From assembly GCA_900467185.1 (NCBI GenBank), contig UBPA01000009.1, positions 84,825 to 148,824 on the forward strand: DNA of 64,000 nt, read 5' to 3'. The first letter of the stretch is position 1. Every line of letters begins with the position of its first letter. Made by a program: the position numbers and the translations under genes. Origin of the DNA: Hyphomicrobiales bacterium (GTDB taxonomy: Bacteria > Pseudomonadota > Alphaproteobacteria > Rhizobiales > Rhizobiaceae). This document shows positions 8,412 to 15,855 of this stretch, piece by piece. The notes below the pieces were generated by a model that saw only the letters and a program-made list of their open reading frames with translations, ran no database searches and was not told the origin of the DNA.

Positions 8412-9532
8412 ATATCGCGCATCTCCACGAGATTGGAGCGAACGCGCAGGATGTAGAAGCCCATGGTGGCGAGGTGCGTCGGCATGATCCAGCCGTCCTC
8501 ACGCCCGTTGGAGATGATGGCAGGCTGGATGCGGAGCGCCGAGCGCAGCTGCTTCAGGCTTTCCGCCCAGATCGGCGCCAGCCCGCGCTGGGTGATGACG
8601 CCGTCGAAATCGGCACCGGCCGCCGCCATCACGCCGTAATATCCGTAGAGCTGGCCATAGGCGAACCAGAACCGGTCGTCGGCCCGCGTATCGAACCAGC
8701 CGCCATTATGGTCTTCGGAACGCTCGCGGATCATCGCGGAAGTGTTGCCGATATCGTTGGAAATGCGGTCGATGAACTCGATCAGATTGTCCGAACGCCC
8801 GTCGAAGGTCGCCTCGCATTTCACGAGGCTCTCGTTGAACGCCTGCAGATCGCGCTTGGCGGAGCGGTAGAAGCTCGGTGTCGGCGTCTTCGGGCCGAAC
8901 GGGTCGAGCCCGAAATACCAGGCACCCTCATCGAACTGCATGTTGCTGCGGGCCTTCTGCAGGTTCTCGTTGATACCCGACGTCCCCCGCACCCGGCCGA
9001 GCGAATCCACCAGCTCGACCGTCGTGCGCCGCACCGCCTGATTGACGCCGCGCTGGAAAGAAGCCTTGTTGTCGAGGAACGGCGTATGGTCCCAGTCCAT
9101 GCCGAAGAAGCCGGCCTTGTAGAGCAGCATGGAGGAAATCCAGGCATTCTCGTCGACATTGAAGTCGATCAGATCGGAGGCGACATCGACGATCGCCGAG
9201 CGCTCGCAGGTCGCCGTTGCAGGGGCCGCGGCACCGGGCGCAAGCTTGACCGGCAGGCCGGCATCCGTCTTGCGCTCCCCGAAATTATAGCGGTTGACGT
9301 AGTCGGGATCGAAGTTCGTCCAGGCCTGCGTGGTATAGACGAAATAGCCATAGAGGCCGACGAACAGCAGGACGATAGCGGCCACCGGCCCCTTGACGAT
9401 CCAGCCGCCGCTTGCCCGGAACCAGCCGGCAAACTTCACGAAGGGAAACAGGAGCCAGGAGATGGCAAGGCCCAGCCCCCGGCCGATGGCGGAAAAGAGG
9501 CGCTGGAAAAACGCGACGACCGGTTCGAGCAT
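8399..9532 (-). CDS. DUF2333 family membrane-anchored protein
   Basis: The 377-residue protein has an amphipathic N-terminus and one strong membrane segment ('AAIVLLFVGLYGYFVY', about residues 50-68). The large soluble part follows and is probably periplasmic. The family is common in alpha- and gammaproteobacteria but has no assigned function. The start at 9532 (MLEPVVAFFQ) was preferred because the 87-residue extension upstream is Arg/Ser-rich and shows no homology features. A purine-rich AAGGA lies about 10 bases upstream. It is followed by nothing on the same strand and converges on the extensin-like gene. Confidence 0.8.
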   Translation of the reverse strand: MLEPVVAFFQRLFSAIGRGLGLAISWLLFPFVKFAGWFRASGGWIVKGPVAAIVLLFVGLYGYFVYTTQAWTNFDPDYVNRYNFGERKTDAGLPVKLAPGAAAPATATCERSAIVDVASDLIDFNVDENAWISSMLLYKAGFFGMDWDHTPFLDNKASFQRGVNQAVRRTTVELVDSLGRVRGTSGINENLQKARSNMQFDEGAWYFGLDPFGPKTPTPSFYRSAKRDLQAFNESLVKCEATFDGRSDNLIEFIDRISNDIGNTSAMIRERSEDHNGGWFDTRADDRFWFAYGQLYGYYGVMAAAGADFDGVITQRGLAPIWAESLKQLRSALRIQPAIISNGREDGWIMPTHLATMGFYILRVRSNLVEMRDILAR

Positions 9533-9654
9533 GAGGGTGTGGTCCTTGTGAGATGACGCTGGTGACAGAGGGCTGGATGACGGGGCGCTTGCCGCCCTGC
9601 CTGACATAGGCGCCGCAGCCACCCGCCACAACCGGCTTCCGAGCCCCTCGCGCT

Positions 9655-10038
9655 TTATTGCGCAGCCGTGTTCTTCAGATAGGCGATCACATCCGCGATT
9701 TCCCTGTCCGATTTCAGGCCGGCAAAGCTCATGCGCGTGCCGGGAACCATGGCGCGGGGCGCCAGCAGATAGGTCGAAAGCCGCGCCTCGTCCCACACCT
9801 TGCCGTCACGCCCGAATGCCGTCATCGCCTCCGAATAGCCATAGCTCTCGACATGCGCGACCGGCCGGCCGACGACGCCCTTGAGGCTGGGGCCGACACG
9901 ATTCTCCGGCCCTGTCGCCGTGTGGCAGGCGCCGCATTTGCGAAACACGCGCTCGCCGGACACAGCATCTCCGGCGCGTGCCACGCCCGTGGCTGCGACG
10001 AAGACGATCAGAAGACAATGGGCGAAACCGATGCGCAT
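9655..10038 (-). CDS. Class I c-type cytochrome
   Basis: This is a 127-residue exported monohaem cytochrome c. It has a signal peptide (residues 1-22), haem motif CGACH and methionine ligand region 'GTRMSFAGL', and ends in an 'EIADVIAYLKNTAAQ' C-terminal helix. The layout matches the small soluble cytochromes c2/c550 that shuttle electrons in the periplasm. The ATG at 10038 has GGGAG upstream; an ATG 30 bases further upstream gives an implausible charged extension before the signal peptide. It sits 33 bases downstream of tdk and may be co-transcribed with it. Confidence 0.92.
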   Translation of the reverse strand: MRIGFAHCLLIVFVAATGVARAGDAVSGERVFRKCGACHTATGPENRVGPSLKGVVGRPVAHVESYGYSEAMTAFGRDGKVWDEARLSTYLLAPRAMVPGTRMSFAGLKSDREIADVIAYLKNTAAQ

Positions 10039-10071
10039 CTGGCGCTCCCATGAACGAGGTCGAGACACAGT

Positions 10072-10653
10072 CTATGCCTCATGCATCCGGTCGTCCCAGT
10101 GCCGGCGGCAGTAGGACACATATTTCTCGTTGCCGCCGATCTCCACCTGCGCGCCCTCATGCATCACCCGTCCCTGCCCGTCGAGGCGCACCACCATGGT
10201 CGCCTTGCGGCCGCAATGGCAGATGGTCCGCACCTCGCGCAGTTCGTCCGCGATCGCCAGAAGCGTTGCCGACCCCGGAAACAGCTGCCCGCGGAAATCG
10301 GTGCGCAGGCCGTAGGCCATCACCGGAACGCCGAGCCTGTCGGCCACCCGGGCGAGCTGCCACACCTGCGCTTCGCTCAGAAACTGCGCCTCGTCCACGA
10401 ACACGCATGCCGCATCCGTCTGCGAAATCGCCTCCTTGACCAGCGTGTAGAGGTCGTCCGTCACGCTGAAGGCGATCGCATCCGACGACAGGCCGATGCG
10501 CGAGGAAACGCGCCCCTCGCCCGCCCGGTCGTCGAAGGCGGCGATCAGCACCACGGTGCGCATGCCGCGCTCTTCGTAATTGTAGGAGGATTGCAGCAGC
10601 AGGGTCGACTTGCCGGCATTCATCGTGGCGTAGTGGAAATAGAGCTTTGCCAT
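10072..10653 (-). CDS. tdk: Thymidine kinase (type II)
   Basis: The enzyme phosphorylates thymidine to dTMP in the salvage pathway. The 193-residue sequence shows the P-loop variant '[11 protein letters not shown]', the Walker-B/DE(A)QF motif '[10 protein letters not shown]', the base-binding '[16 protein letters not shown]' and the zinc-binding cysteines ('CHCG' and the C-terminal 'YCRRHW'). It starts [14 protein letters not shown] with AAGGA 9 bases upstream. The length is typical. The adjacent cytochrome gene has no obvious functional link. Confidence 0.96.
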   Translation of the reverse strand: MAKLYFHYATMNAGKSTLLLQSSYNYEERGMRTVVLIAAFDDRAGEGRVSSRIGLSSDAIAFSVTDDLYTLVKEAISQTDAACVFVDEAQFLSEAQVWQLARVADRLGVPVMAYGLRTDFRGQLFPGSATLLAIADELREVRTICHCGRKATMVVRLDGQGRVMHEGAQVEIGGNEKYVSYCRRHWDDRMHEA

Positions 10654-10932
10654 GCCGACGATCCTTTCGGGTTTTCCGGCCCAACGCGGGATGGGGCGGC
10701 GCATGACGCCCCGGCCGGCGGCTTCATGCCTGAGCCAAGGCCGTTTGGCCAGAGCGCCGTTCCAACGGCCGTCTCCGATCGACGCTGTCATTCTTGCCAT
10801 TGCACCTATGCCTCGGCGAACCGATGCCTTATGTTCAAGATTGCGAACGCTCGATCGACCGAACGGCCGTCCGGCAGCGCATTGCGGATCGGCGGCCACG
10901 GACGTCGATCGTGATCGTGGAATGCGCCATTA

Positions 10933-10947
10933 CGACAGTTCCTGTCG
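10933..10947. promoter_or_regulatory. Inverted repeat upstream of choX
   Basis: CGACAG and CTGTCG are perfect 6-bp arms separated by TTC. The dyad is flanked on both sides by ATTAC/CATTAC sequence, giving a partly repeated context. It is a candidate operator 113 bases upstream of choX. Confidence 0.35.
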
Positions 10948-10994
10948 CATTACGGGCCGCGTGCGTTCGCGAGCGCAATACACTGACCCAACCG

Positions 10995-11021
10995 TCGGAT
11001 CCTGTTATGCCGAGGATCCGA
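10995..11021. promoter_or_regulatory. 9-bp inverted repeat close to choX start
   Basis: TCGGATCCT and AGGATCCGA flank a 9-base spacer, 39 bases upstream of the choX ATG. It may be an operator or a hairpin in the leader mRNA. It has no U-run. Confidence 0.4.
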
Positions 11022-11059
11022 TGCTCTTTCTGACGTCATCACAGGGGAACAAAAAACCA

Positions 11060-12016
11060 ATGACCAGAAGTTTCGCCCGTCTGCTCACGCTGTCCGCCGC
11101 CGTCTCTCTGAGCGCGCTGAGCGCCGGAACCGCCTTCGCCGCCGACCCTGCAAGCTGTGCCACCGTCCGCTTCTCAGATGTCGGCTGGACGGACATCACG
11201 GCCACGACCGCAACAGTCGCCGCGGTCGTCGAAGGTCTGGGTTACACGCCCGACATCAAGGTGCTCTCGGTTCCCGTCACCTATCAGTCGCTGAAGAACA
11301 AGGACATCGACGTCTTCCTCGGCAACTGGATGCCGGCGCAGGAAAAGGACGTCAAACCCTACCTGGACGACAAGACGGTCGAATCGCTCGGCGCGAATCT
11401 CGAAGGCGCGAAGTACACGCTGGCCACCAATGCCAAGGGTGCCGCTCTCGGTATCAAGGACTTCGCCGACATCGCCAAGCACAAGGACGAACTCGACGGC
11501 AAGATCTATGGCATCGAGCCGGGCAATGATGGCAATCGCCTCGTGATGACGCTGATCGAGAAGAACGAGATGGGCATGGGCGGCCTCGAGGTCGTCGAAA
11601 GCTCCGAGCAGGGCATGCTGTCCCAGGTCGCACGCGCCCAGCGGGACGACAAGCCGGTCGTCTGGCTCGGCTGGGCCCCGCACCCGATGAACTCGACCTT
11701 CGAGATGACCTACCTCACGGGCGGCGACTCGACCTTCGGCCCGAACTTCGGTGGCGCGACCGTCTACACCAACACGCGCGCCGGCTACGTCTCGGAATGC
11801 CCGAACATCGGCAAACTGATCTCCAACGTGAAGTTCACCCTCGACATGGAAAACCATATCATGGGCAAGATCCTCAACGATGGCGAGGAGCCCGAAAAAG
11901 CGGCGAAGGAATGGCTGAAAGCCAACCCGACCGCGATCGAACCCTGGCTTGCCGGCGTCACGACGCTGGACGGCAAGGATGGCCTGCCGGCCGTCAAGGC
12001 GGCGCTCGGCCTCTGA
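11060..12016 (+). CDS. choX: Choline ABC transporter substrate-binding protein
   Basis: This is the periplasmic choline receptor of an OpuAC-like type II binding-protein family, 318 residues with a signal peptide ending AFAAD (about residue 28). The aromatic-box residues known from S. meliloti ChoX (Trp43, Trp90, Tyr119, Trp205) fall at exactly these numbers here, counted from the chosen ATG. This supports both the start and choline specificity. Cys33 plus a later Cys could form the family's disulfide. An AGGGGAAC element precedes the ATG. It is the first gene of choXWV, and a strong hairpin follows it. Confidence 0.95.
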   Translation: MTRSFARLLTLSAAVSLSALSAGTAFAADPASCATVRFSDVGWTDITATTATVAAVVEGLGYTPDIKVLSVPVTYQSLKNKDIDVFLGNWMPAQEKDVKPYLDDKTVESLGANLEGAKYTLATNAKGAALGIKDFADIAKHKDELDGKIYGIEPGNDGNRLVMTLIEKNEMGMGGLEVVESSEQGMLSQVARAQRDDKPVVWLGWAPHPMNSTFEMTYLTGGDSTFGPNFGGATVYTNTRAGYVSECPNIGKLISNVKFTLDMENHIMGKILNDGEEPEKAAKEWLKANPTAIEPWLAGVTTLDGKDGLPAVKAALGL

Positions 12017-12028
12017 TCCAGATACCGG

Positions 12029-12052
12029 AAGGCGGGGGCAACCCCGCCTTTT
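12029..12052 (+). terminator. GNRA-loop hairpin between choX and choW
   Basis: AAGGCGGGG (12029-12037) pairs with CCCCGCCTT (12042-12050) around a GCAA tetraloop, followed by TT. It is 12 bases past the choX stop. It probably acts as a partial terminator or 3' end stabiliser so that choX mRNA exceeds choWV mRNA. Confidence 0.75.
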
Positions 12053-12207
12053 CCGCACTGGCATCCGGGCTTTTCCAAGCCCTGTTTCCCTTATATCAAT
12101 GATCCGTCTTTTTTCGATCCGACCTTTGCGATCTGCGCCCGCGCGGTCCATGATGTCACTGCGATCGATGTCGTATCATCCGTCACTCTTTCAGGAGAGG
12201 ATCCCGC

Positions 12208-13053
12208 ATGGATTTTCTGACAGGACACCGCGTTCCTATCGGCCAGGGCGCGAAGGCCTTCGTCGACTGGTTGACGACCAATTTCAGTCTGTTCTTCGAC
12301 CAGCTCTCCAGCTTCCTGTCGGGCGTCGTCTCGGCCATTCTCTTCGTTCTGCAGTATCCGCACCCCCTTGTCGTCGTCGGTCTCGTCACCGTGCTCGCCG
12401 CCTGGCTTCGCCGGTCGGTCGGCATCACGCTCTTCACGGGCCTCGGCCTCCTGCTGATCATCAATCAGGGCTACTGGAAGGAAACGACGGAAACGCTGGC
12501 GCTCGTGCTGGCGGCAAGCGTCGTCTCCATGGCCATCGGCATACCCCTGGGGATCGCGGCCGCACGCCGCGCCTGGGTCTATGCCTTCATGCGCCCCGTG
12601 CTCGACCTGATGCAGACCATCCCGACCTTCGTCTATCTCATTCCGGCGCTGATCCTCTTCGGTCTCGGCATGGTGCCCGGGCTAATCGCCACCGTCATCT
12701 TCGCCATTCCCGCCCCCATCCGCCTGACCCGGCTCGGGATCATCTCGACACCGCCTTCGCTCACCGAGGCGGCCGTCTCCTTCGGCGCCACGCCGTCGCA
12801 GGTGTTGCGCAAGATCGAGCTGCCCTTCGCCACGCCGCAGATCATGGCCGGCCTCACCCAGACGATCATGCTGTCTCTGTCCATGGTGGTCATCTCAGCC
12901 CTCGTCGGCGCCAACGGGCTCGGCGTTCCCGTGCTGCGCGCGCTGAACACGGTCAACGTCGCCAAGGGTTTCGAAGCCGGTCTCTGTATCGTCATCCTGG
13001 CGATCATTCTCGATCGCCTCTTCCGCTCTTCGGATGAAGGAGAAGGCGCATGA
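12208..13053 (+). CDS. choW: Choline ABC transporter permease
   Basis: The 281-residue inner-membrane protein has about seven hydrophobic segments and the BPD_transp_1 fold. The EAA-like coupling loop is seen at 'GIISTPPSLTEAAVSFGATPSQVLRKIELP' (read as TEAAVSFGA...IELP). It is homologous to ProW/OpuAB permeases of the betaine/choline family. A strong AGGAGAGG lies before the ATG. Its end overlaps choV by ATGA (13050-13053), giving translational coupling of permease and ATPase. Neighbour choX makes choline the likely substrate. Confidence 0.94.
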   Translation: MDFLTGHRVPIGQGAKAFVDWLTTNFSLFFDQLSSFLSGVVSAILFVLQYPHPLVVVGLVTVLAAWLRRSVGITLFTGLGLLLIINQGYWKETTETLALVLAASVVSMAIGIPLGIAAARRAWVYAFMRPVLDLMQTIPTFVYLIPALILFGLGMVPGLIATVIFAIPAPIRLTRLGIISTPPSLTEAAVSFGATPSQVLRKIELPFATPQIMAGLTQTIMLSLSMVVISALVGANGLGVPVLRALNTVNVAKGFEAGLCIVILAIILDRLFRSSDEGEGA

Positions 13054-14099
13054 GCGATGCCGTGATCTTCGAAAATGTCGATATCGTTTTCGGCGAACGC
13101 CCCGAACGGGCCCTGCAAATGGTCGATTCCGGAAAGACCCGCGACGAGATCGGCGATGCCACGGGCCTCGTCCTCGGTGTGGCCGGTGCATCGCTGACCG
13201 TGCGCGAAGGCGAAATCCTCGTGCTGATGGGCCTGTCGGGCTCGGGCAAGTCGACGCTGCTGCGAGCGGTCAACGGCCTGGCGCCGGTGGTGCGCGGCAA
13301 TGTCAGCGTGAAGACGGGCACCGGCACGATCGATCCCTACCGCGCAACGTCCAAGGCCCTGCGCGACTTCCGCATGCACACCGTCTCCATGGTGTTCCAG
13401 CAGTTCGCGCTCCTGCCCTGGCGCACGGTCGAGGACAATGTCGGCTTCGGACTGGAACTGGCCGGCGTGCCCGATGCCGAGCGCCGGCGCCGGGTCGGCG
13501 AGCAGCTGGAACTGGTCAACCTTACGCAATGGGCCGGCCGCAAGGTGCAGGAACTCTCGGGCGGCATGCAGCAGCGCGTCGGCCTCGCCCGGGCCTTTGC
13601 CACCGGCGCGCCGATTCTCCTGATGGACGAGCCTTTTTCGGCGCTCGACCCGCTCATCCGCACGCGGCTGCAGGACGAGCTTCTCGAATTCCAGCGCCGG
13701 CTGAAGAAGACCATCCTCTTCGTCAGCCACGATCTGGACGAGGCCTTCCGCATCGGCAACCGCATCGCCATCATGGAAGGCGGACGCATCATCCAGTGCG
13801 GAACGCCGCAGGAGATCGTGAAGAACCCCGCCAACCAGTATGTCGCCGATTTCGTGCAGCACATGAACCCGATCACCATGCTGACCGCGACCGACGTCAT
13901 GCAGCACGGCCTGGCACAGCGCGCCGCGCCCGGCGGCGTCAGTGCCACGGCCGCGCCCGACACGCCGCTGATCGACATTCTCGACGCGATGACCCGCCAG
14001 CCGGGCGCGATCGGCGTGGTCGAGAACGGTGCGGTCATCGGAACCATCGACGCGCAGGACGTGATCGAGGGCCTGACGCGGCATCGAACCCGCCCCTGA
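13050..14099 (+). CDS. choV: Choline ABC transporter ATP-binding protein
   Basis: This 349-residue ProV-like ATPase has Walker A 'GLSGSGKSTLL', signature 'ELSGGMQQRVGLARA', Walker B 'PILLMDEPFSALDP' and H-loop 'FVSHDLDEAF'. The N-terminal 40 residues with 'GERPERALQMVDSGKTRDEI' are typical of glycine-betaine/choline ATPases. The C-terminus ('DTPLIDILDAMTRQPGAIGV', about residues 305-345) looks like a single, shortened CBS-type segment that may sense ionic strength or ligand; the second CBS copy of osmoregulated ProV is not evident. It is translationally coupled to choW. Confidence 0.95.
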   Translation: MSDAVIFENVDIVFGERPERALQMVDSGKTRDEIGDATGLVLGVAGASLTVREGEILVLMGLSGSGKSTLLRAVNGLAPVVRGNVSVKTGTGTIDPYRATSKALRDFRMHTVSMVFQQFALLPWRTVEDNVGFGLELAGVPDAERRRRVGEQLELVNLTQWAGRKVQELSGGMQQRVGLARAFATGAPILLMDEPFSALDPLIRTRLQDELLEFQRRLKKTILFVSHDLDEAFRIGNRIAIMEGGRIIQCGTPQEIVKNPANQYVADFVQHMNPITMLTATDVMQHGLAQRAAPGGVSATAAPDTPLIDILDAMTRQPGAIGVVENGAVIGTIDAQDVIEGLTRHRTRP

Positions 14100-14100
14100 C

Positions 14101-14137
14101 GATCGGTCGCCGAACAGTTTAAATGTGTTCGGCCGAT
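14101..14137 (+). terminator. Long imperfect hairpin after choV
   Basis: GCCGAACA (14109-14116) pairs with TGTTCGGC (14126-14133), and outer bases ATCGG/CCGAT add further pairing. It directly follows the choV stop and lacks a U-run. It may mark the end of the choXWV message or stabilise it. Confidence 0.45.
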
Positions 14138-14226
14138 GAGACAGCATCGCCTGTCGTCTCCTGGTGCGTCGTTCGCGGAACCCGTGCCGCGAGTGACAGG
14201 CCGTCGAGACAACAGAAAGGCCGGAG

Positions 14227-14967
14227 ATGGCAGAGAAACCACACGTCTTGCGCGAGACGGACGATGGCGCGCGAAAGCTCGCCCGCCTGATCCTGCGGGA
14301 ACAGCGCAGTGCAGCCATGGCCGTTCTCGAACCGGGCTGCGACGGTTTCCCCTTCGTCAGCCGAATCCTCCTCGGCTTCGATACTGACGGCGCGCCCGTC
14401 ATCCTCGCCTCACGGTTGGCAACGCATACGCAGGCGCTGCTCGCCGATGTCAGGTGCTCTCTGCTGGCGGGGCGCACCGGCAAAGGCGATCCGCTCGCCC
14501 ATCCGCGAATCACCGTGCAATGCGAGGCGGAGCCCGTGACGCAGACAGACGCGCGGCACGCGCGCCTGCGGTCCCGCTTCCTGCGGCGCCACCCCAAGGC
14601 ACAACTCTACATCGATTTTCCCGATTTCCTGTTCTTCCGCCTGACGCCGCGCCGCGCAAGCTTCAATGCAGGCTTCGGCCGAGCCTATGCGCTGGAGGGA
14701 AACGACCTTCTGATCGCTTCGCAGGCACGGGAAGAAATCGCGACAGCAGAGCCTCTCCTTCTTGACGAACTCGGAAGCAACGCAGATGCTGTCATATATC
14801 GGATTGGGGACGATCCGGAGCCCGTTACTCCGGGCTGGCAAGTGACCGGTATCGATGCCGAGGGGGTCGATCTTGCACTGGGAGATGCTGTCCGTCGGGT
14901 GTCCTTTCCCCGGCAGGTTGAAAACATCGCAGATCTCCGTGCAATGTTCGTCAAACTTTACCGTTAA
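14227..14967 (+). CDS. HugZ-family pyridoxamine-5'-phosphate-oxidase-like protein (putative haem-degrading)
   Basis: The 246-residue protein has an N-terminal split-barrel FMN-binding-like domain (about 15-160; 'FPFVSRILLGFDTDG', 'FFRLTPRRASFNAGFGRAYAL') and a C-terminal DUF2470 domain (about 170-245). HugZ proteins with this architecture bind and cleave haem for iron acquisition. The 'FGRAY' stretch is conserved in that group. There are no haem uptake genes nearby, so haem oxygenase activity is inferred from the family. GGAG sits next to the ATG. The gene may be co-transcribed with choV or have its own promoter in the 127-base gap. Confidence 0.78.
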   Translation: MAEKPHVLRETDDGARKLARLILREQRSAAMAVLEPGCDGFPFVSRILLGFDTDGAPVILASRLATHTQALLADVRCSLLAGRTGKGDPLAHPRITVQCEAEPVTQTDARHARLRSRFLRRHPKAQLYIDFPDFLFFRLTPRRASFNAGFGRAYALEGNDLLIASQAREEIATAEPLLLDELGSNADAVIYRIGDDPEPVTPGWQVTGIDAEGVDLALGDAVRRVSFPRQVENIADLRAMFVKLYR

Positions 14968-15014
14968 CTCGGCAGAAGTACCCCTAAATCTCGCATAGGC
15001 CTGTTGTTCCCTTT

Positions 15015-15030
15015 ATGCGTCATGCCTAAT
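15015..15030 (-). promoter_or_regulatory. NolR-type operator upstream of nolR
   Basis: On the minus strand the sequence reads ATTAG, nine bases, then AT, an exact match to the published NolR consensus (A/T)TTAG-N9-A(T/A). It lies 58 bases upstream of the chosen nolR start. NolR is known to regulate its own gene in Sinorhizobium, so autoregulation is the simplest reading. Confidence 0.65.
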
Positions 15031-15087
15031 TGTCTCATTCTAGCCGCACCAAAATGGGTGGGGCCAAGACGTCGCATGGAGTATGGC

Positions 15088-15429
15088 ATGGAAACGATCC
15101 CTCCCCACCAGCATGAAAAAGCCGAGGTCGCTGCGGATTTCCTCTCGGCTATGGCCAACCCGAAGCGGCTGCTGATCCTGAACGAACTGGTCAAGGGTGA
15201 AATGGCTGTCGGAGCGCTTGCGGCTCAGGTCGGCCTTAGTCAGTCTGCGCTTTCGCAACACCTGTCGAAGCTTCGAGCCCAGAGCCTCGTTACGACACGC
15301 CGCGATGCACAGACGATCTACTATTCGTCCTCGTCCGAGTCTGTTCTGAAGGTCCTTTCGATGCTGTCCGAAATCTACGGCGCAGCAGATGCGAAGGAAG
15401 AAGCGCAGCCGCGTCGCCGATCTGCCTGA
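15088..15429 (+). CDS. nolR: NolR-type ArsR-family winged-helix regulator
   Basis: This is a small (113-residue) dimeric winged-helix repressor. The segment 'FLSAMANPKRLLIL', the recognition helix 'GLSQSALSQHLSKLRAQ' and the wing 'TTRRDAQTIYYSSSS' closely follow S. meliloti NolR, the repressor of core nodulation genes that also affects growth and quorum sensing. There are no metal-binding cysteines, as in NolR. GGAG lies 6 bases before the ATG at 15088; an in-frame ATG at 15076 would add four residues and lacks a good ribosome site. A NolR operator sits upstream and a terminator about 120 bases downstream, so the gene appears monocistronic. Confidence 0.88.
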   Translation: METIPPHQHEKAEVAADFLSAMANPKRLLILNELVKGEMAVGALAAQVGLSQSALSQHLSKLRAQSLVTTRRDAQTIYYSSSSESVLKVLSMLSEIYGAADAKEEAQPRRRSA

Positions 15430-15855
15430 CCTTGCGCGAAGTCCTCTGCCATCGGCGAAAACCGAGAGAGACAGCGGCGTGACGTGGACGGGCATCGAAG
15501 GATAATGCTCACCTCGGTTGTATCCGGGATGGGCTCATTTTTGCGTGTTTAAAGCCAGGGGCCAATGTGGTTTCTGGCTTTTTCTTTGACAACCTTCCGA
15601 AAGGTCACCTTTCACTTAGACAAGTCACCGGAAAACCTCGGAAACCATCCTGCGCTCATGTCTTAAATAAGTCAATAGTGACTACTTCAGGAAATGTGCA
15701 TTTTCGAAGAAATGATGCATATCTTGCTGGCCCGCGGGCAGACCGACGCGTGCGGCATGTCTTGACGCTCTCAGGCCCGCTGATAGTTTGACCAACGGAT
15801 AAAATTCGCCGATCCATTCAAACGCCAAATGGCCGTCCTGGTCATGGAGACCGTC
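15430..15855 (+). other. 426-base gene-free region between nolR and the aminotransferase
   Basis: It holds the nolR terminator (15551-15587). After that comes an AT-richer stretch with a consensus TTGACA (15586-15591) directly followed by a small dyad ACCTT/AAGGT (15592-15605). Near 15700 there is a TGCAT...ATGCAT context around TTTTCGAAGAAA. No good -10 could be placed. No gene or RNA is recognised. Confidence 0.4.
15551..15587 (+). terminator. Terminator downstream of nolR
   Basis: AAAGCCAG (15551-15558) pairs with CTGGCTTT (15574-15581), followed by a T-rich run (TTTTTCTTT). The loop is 15 bases. It lies 121 bases after the nolR stop. Confidence 0.75.

Larger units (their letters stand above)
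10654..11059. other. 406-base region between tdk and choX with two inverted repeats
   Basis: There is no credible gene here. It must hold the divergent tdk and choX promoters. Two clear dyads are present: CGACAG/CTGTCG with a 3-base spacer (10933-10947), and 9-bp arms TCGGATCCT/AGGATCCGA (10995-11003, 11013-11021). Both lie within 130 bases of the choX start. I could not place a convincing -35/-10 pair. Confidence 0.5.

Noticed and set aside
12633..14597. Long minus-strand frame opposite choW-choV
   Set aside because: No recognisable domain, while both choW and choV are clear on the plus strand with a coupled overlap.
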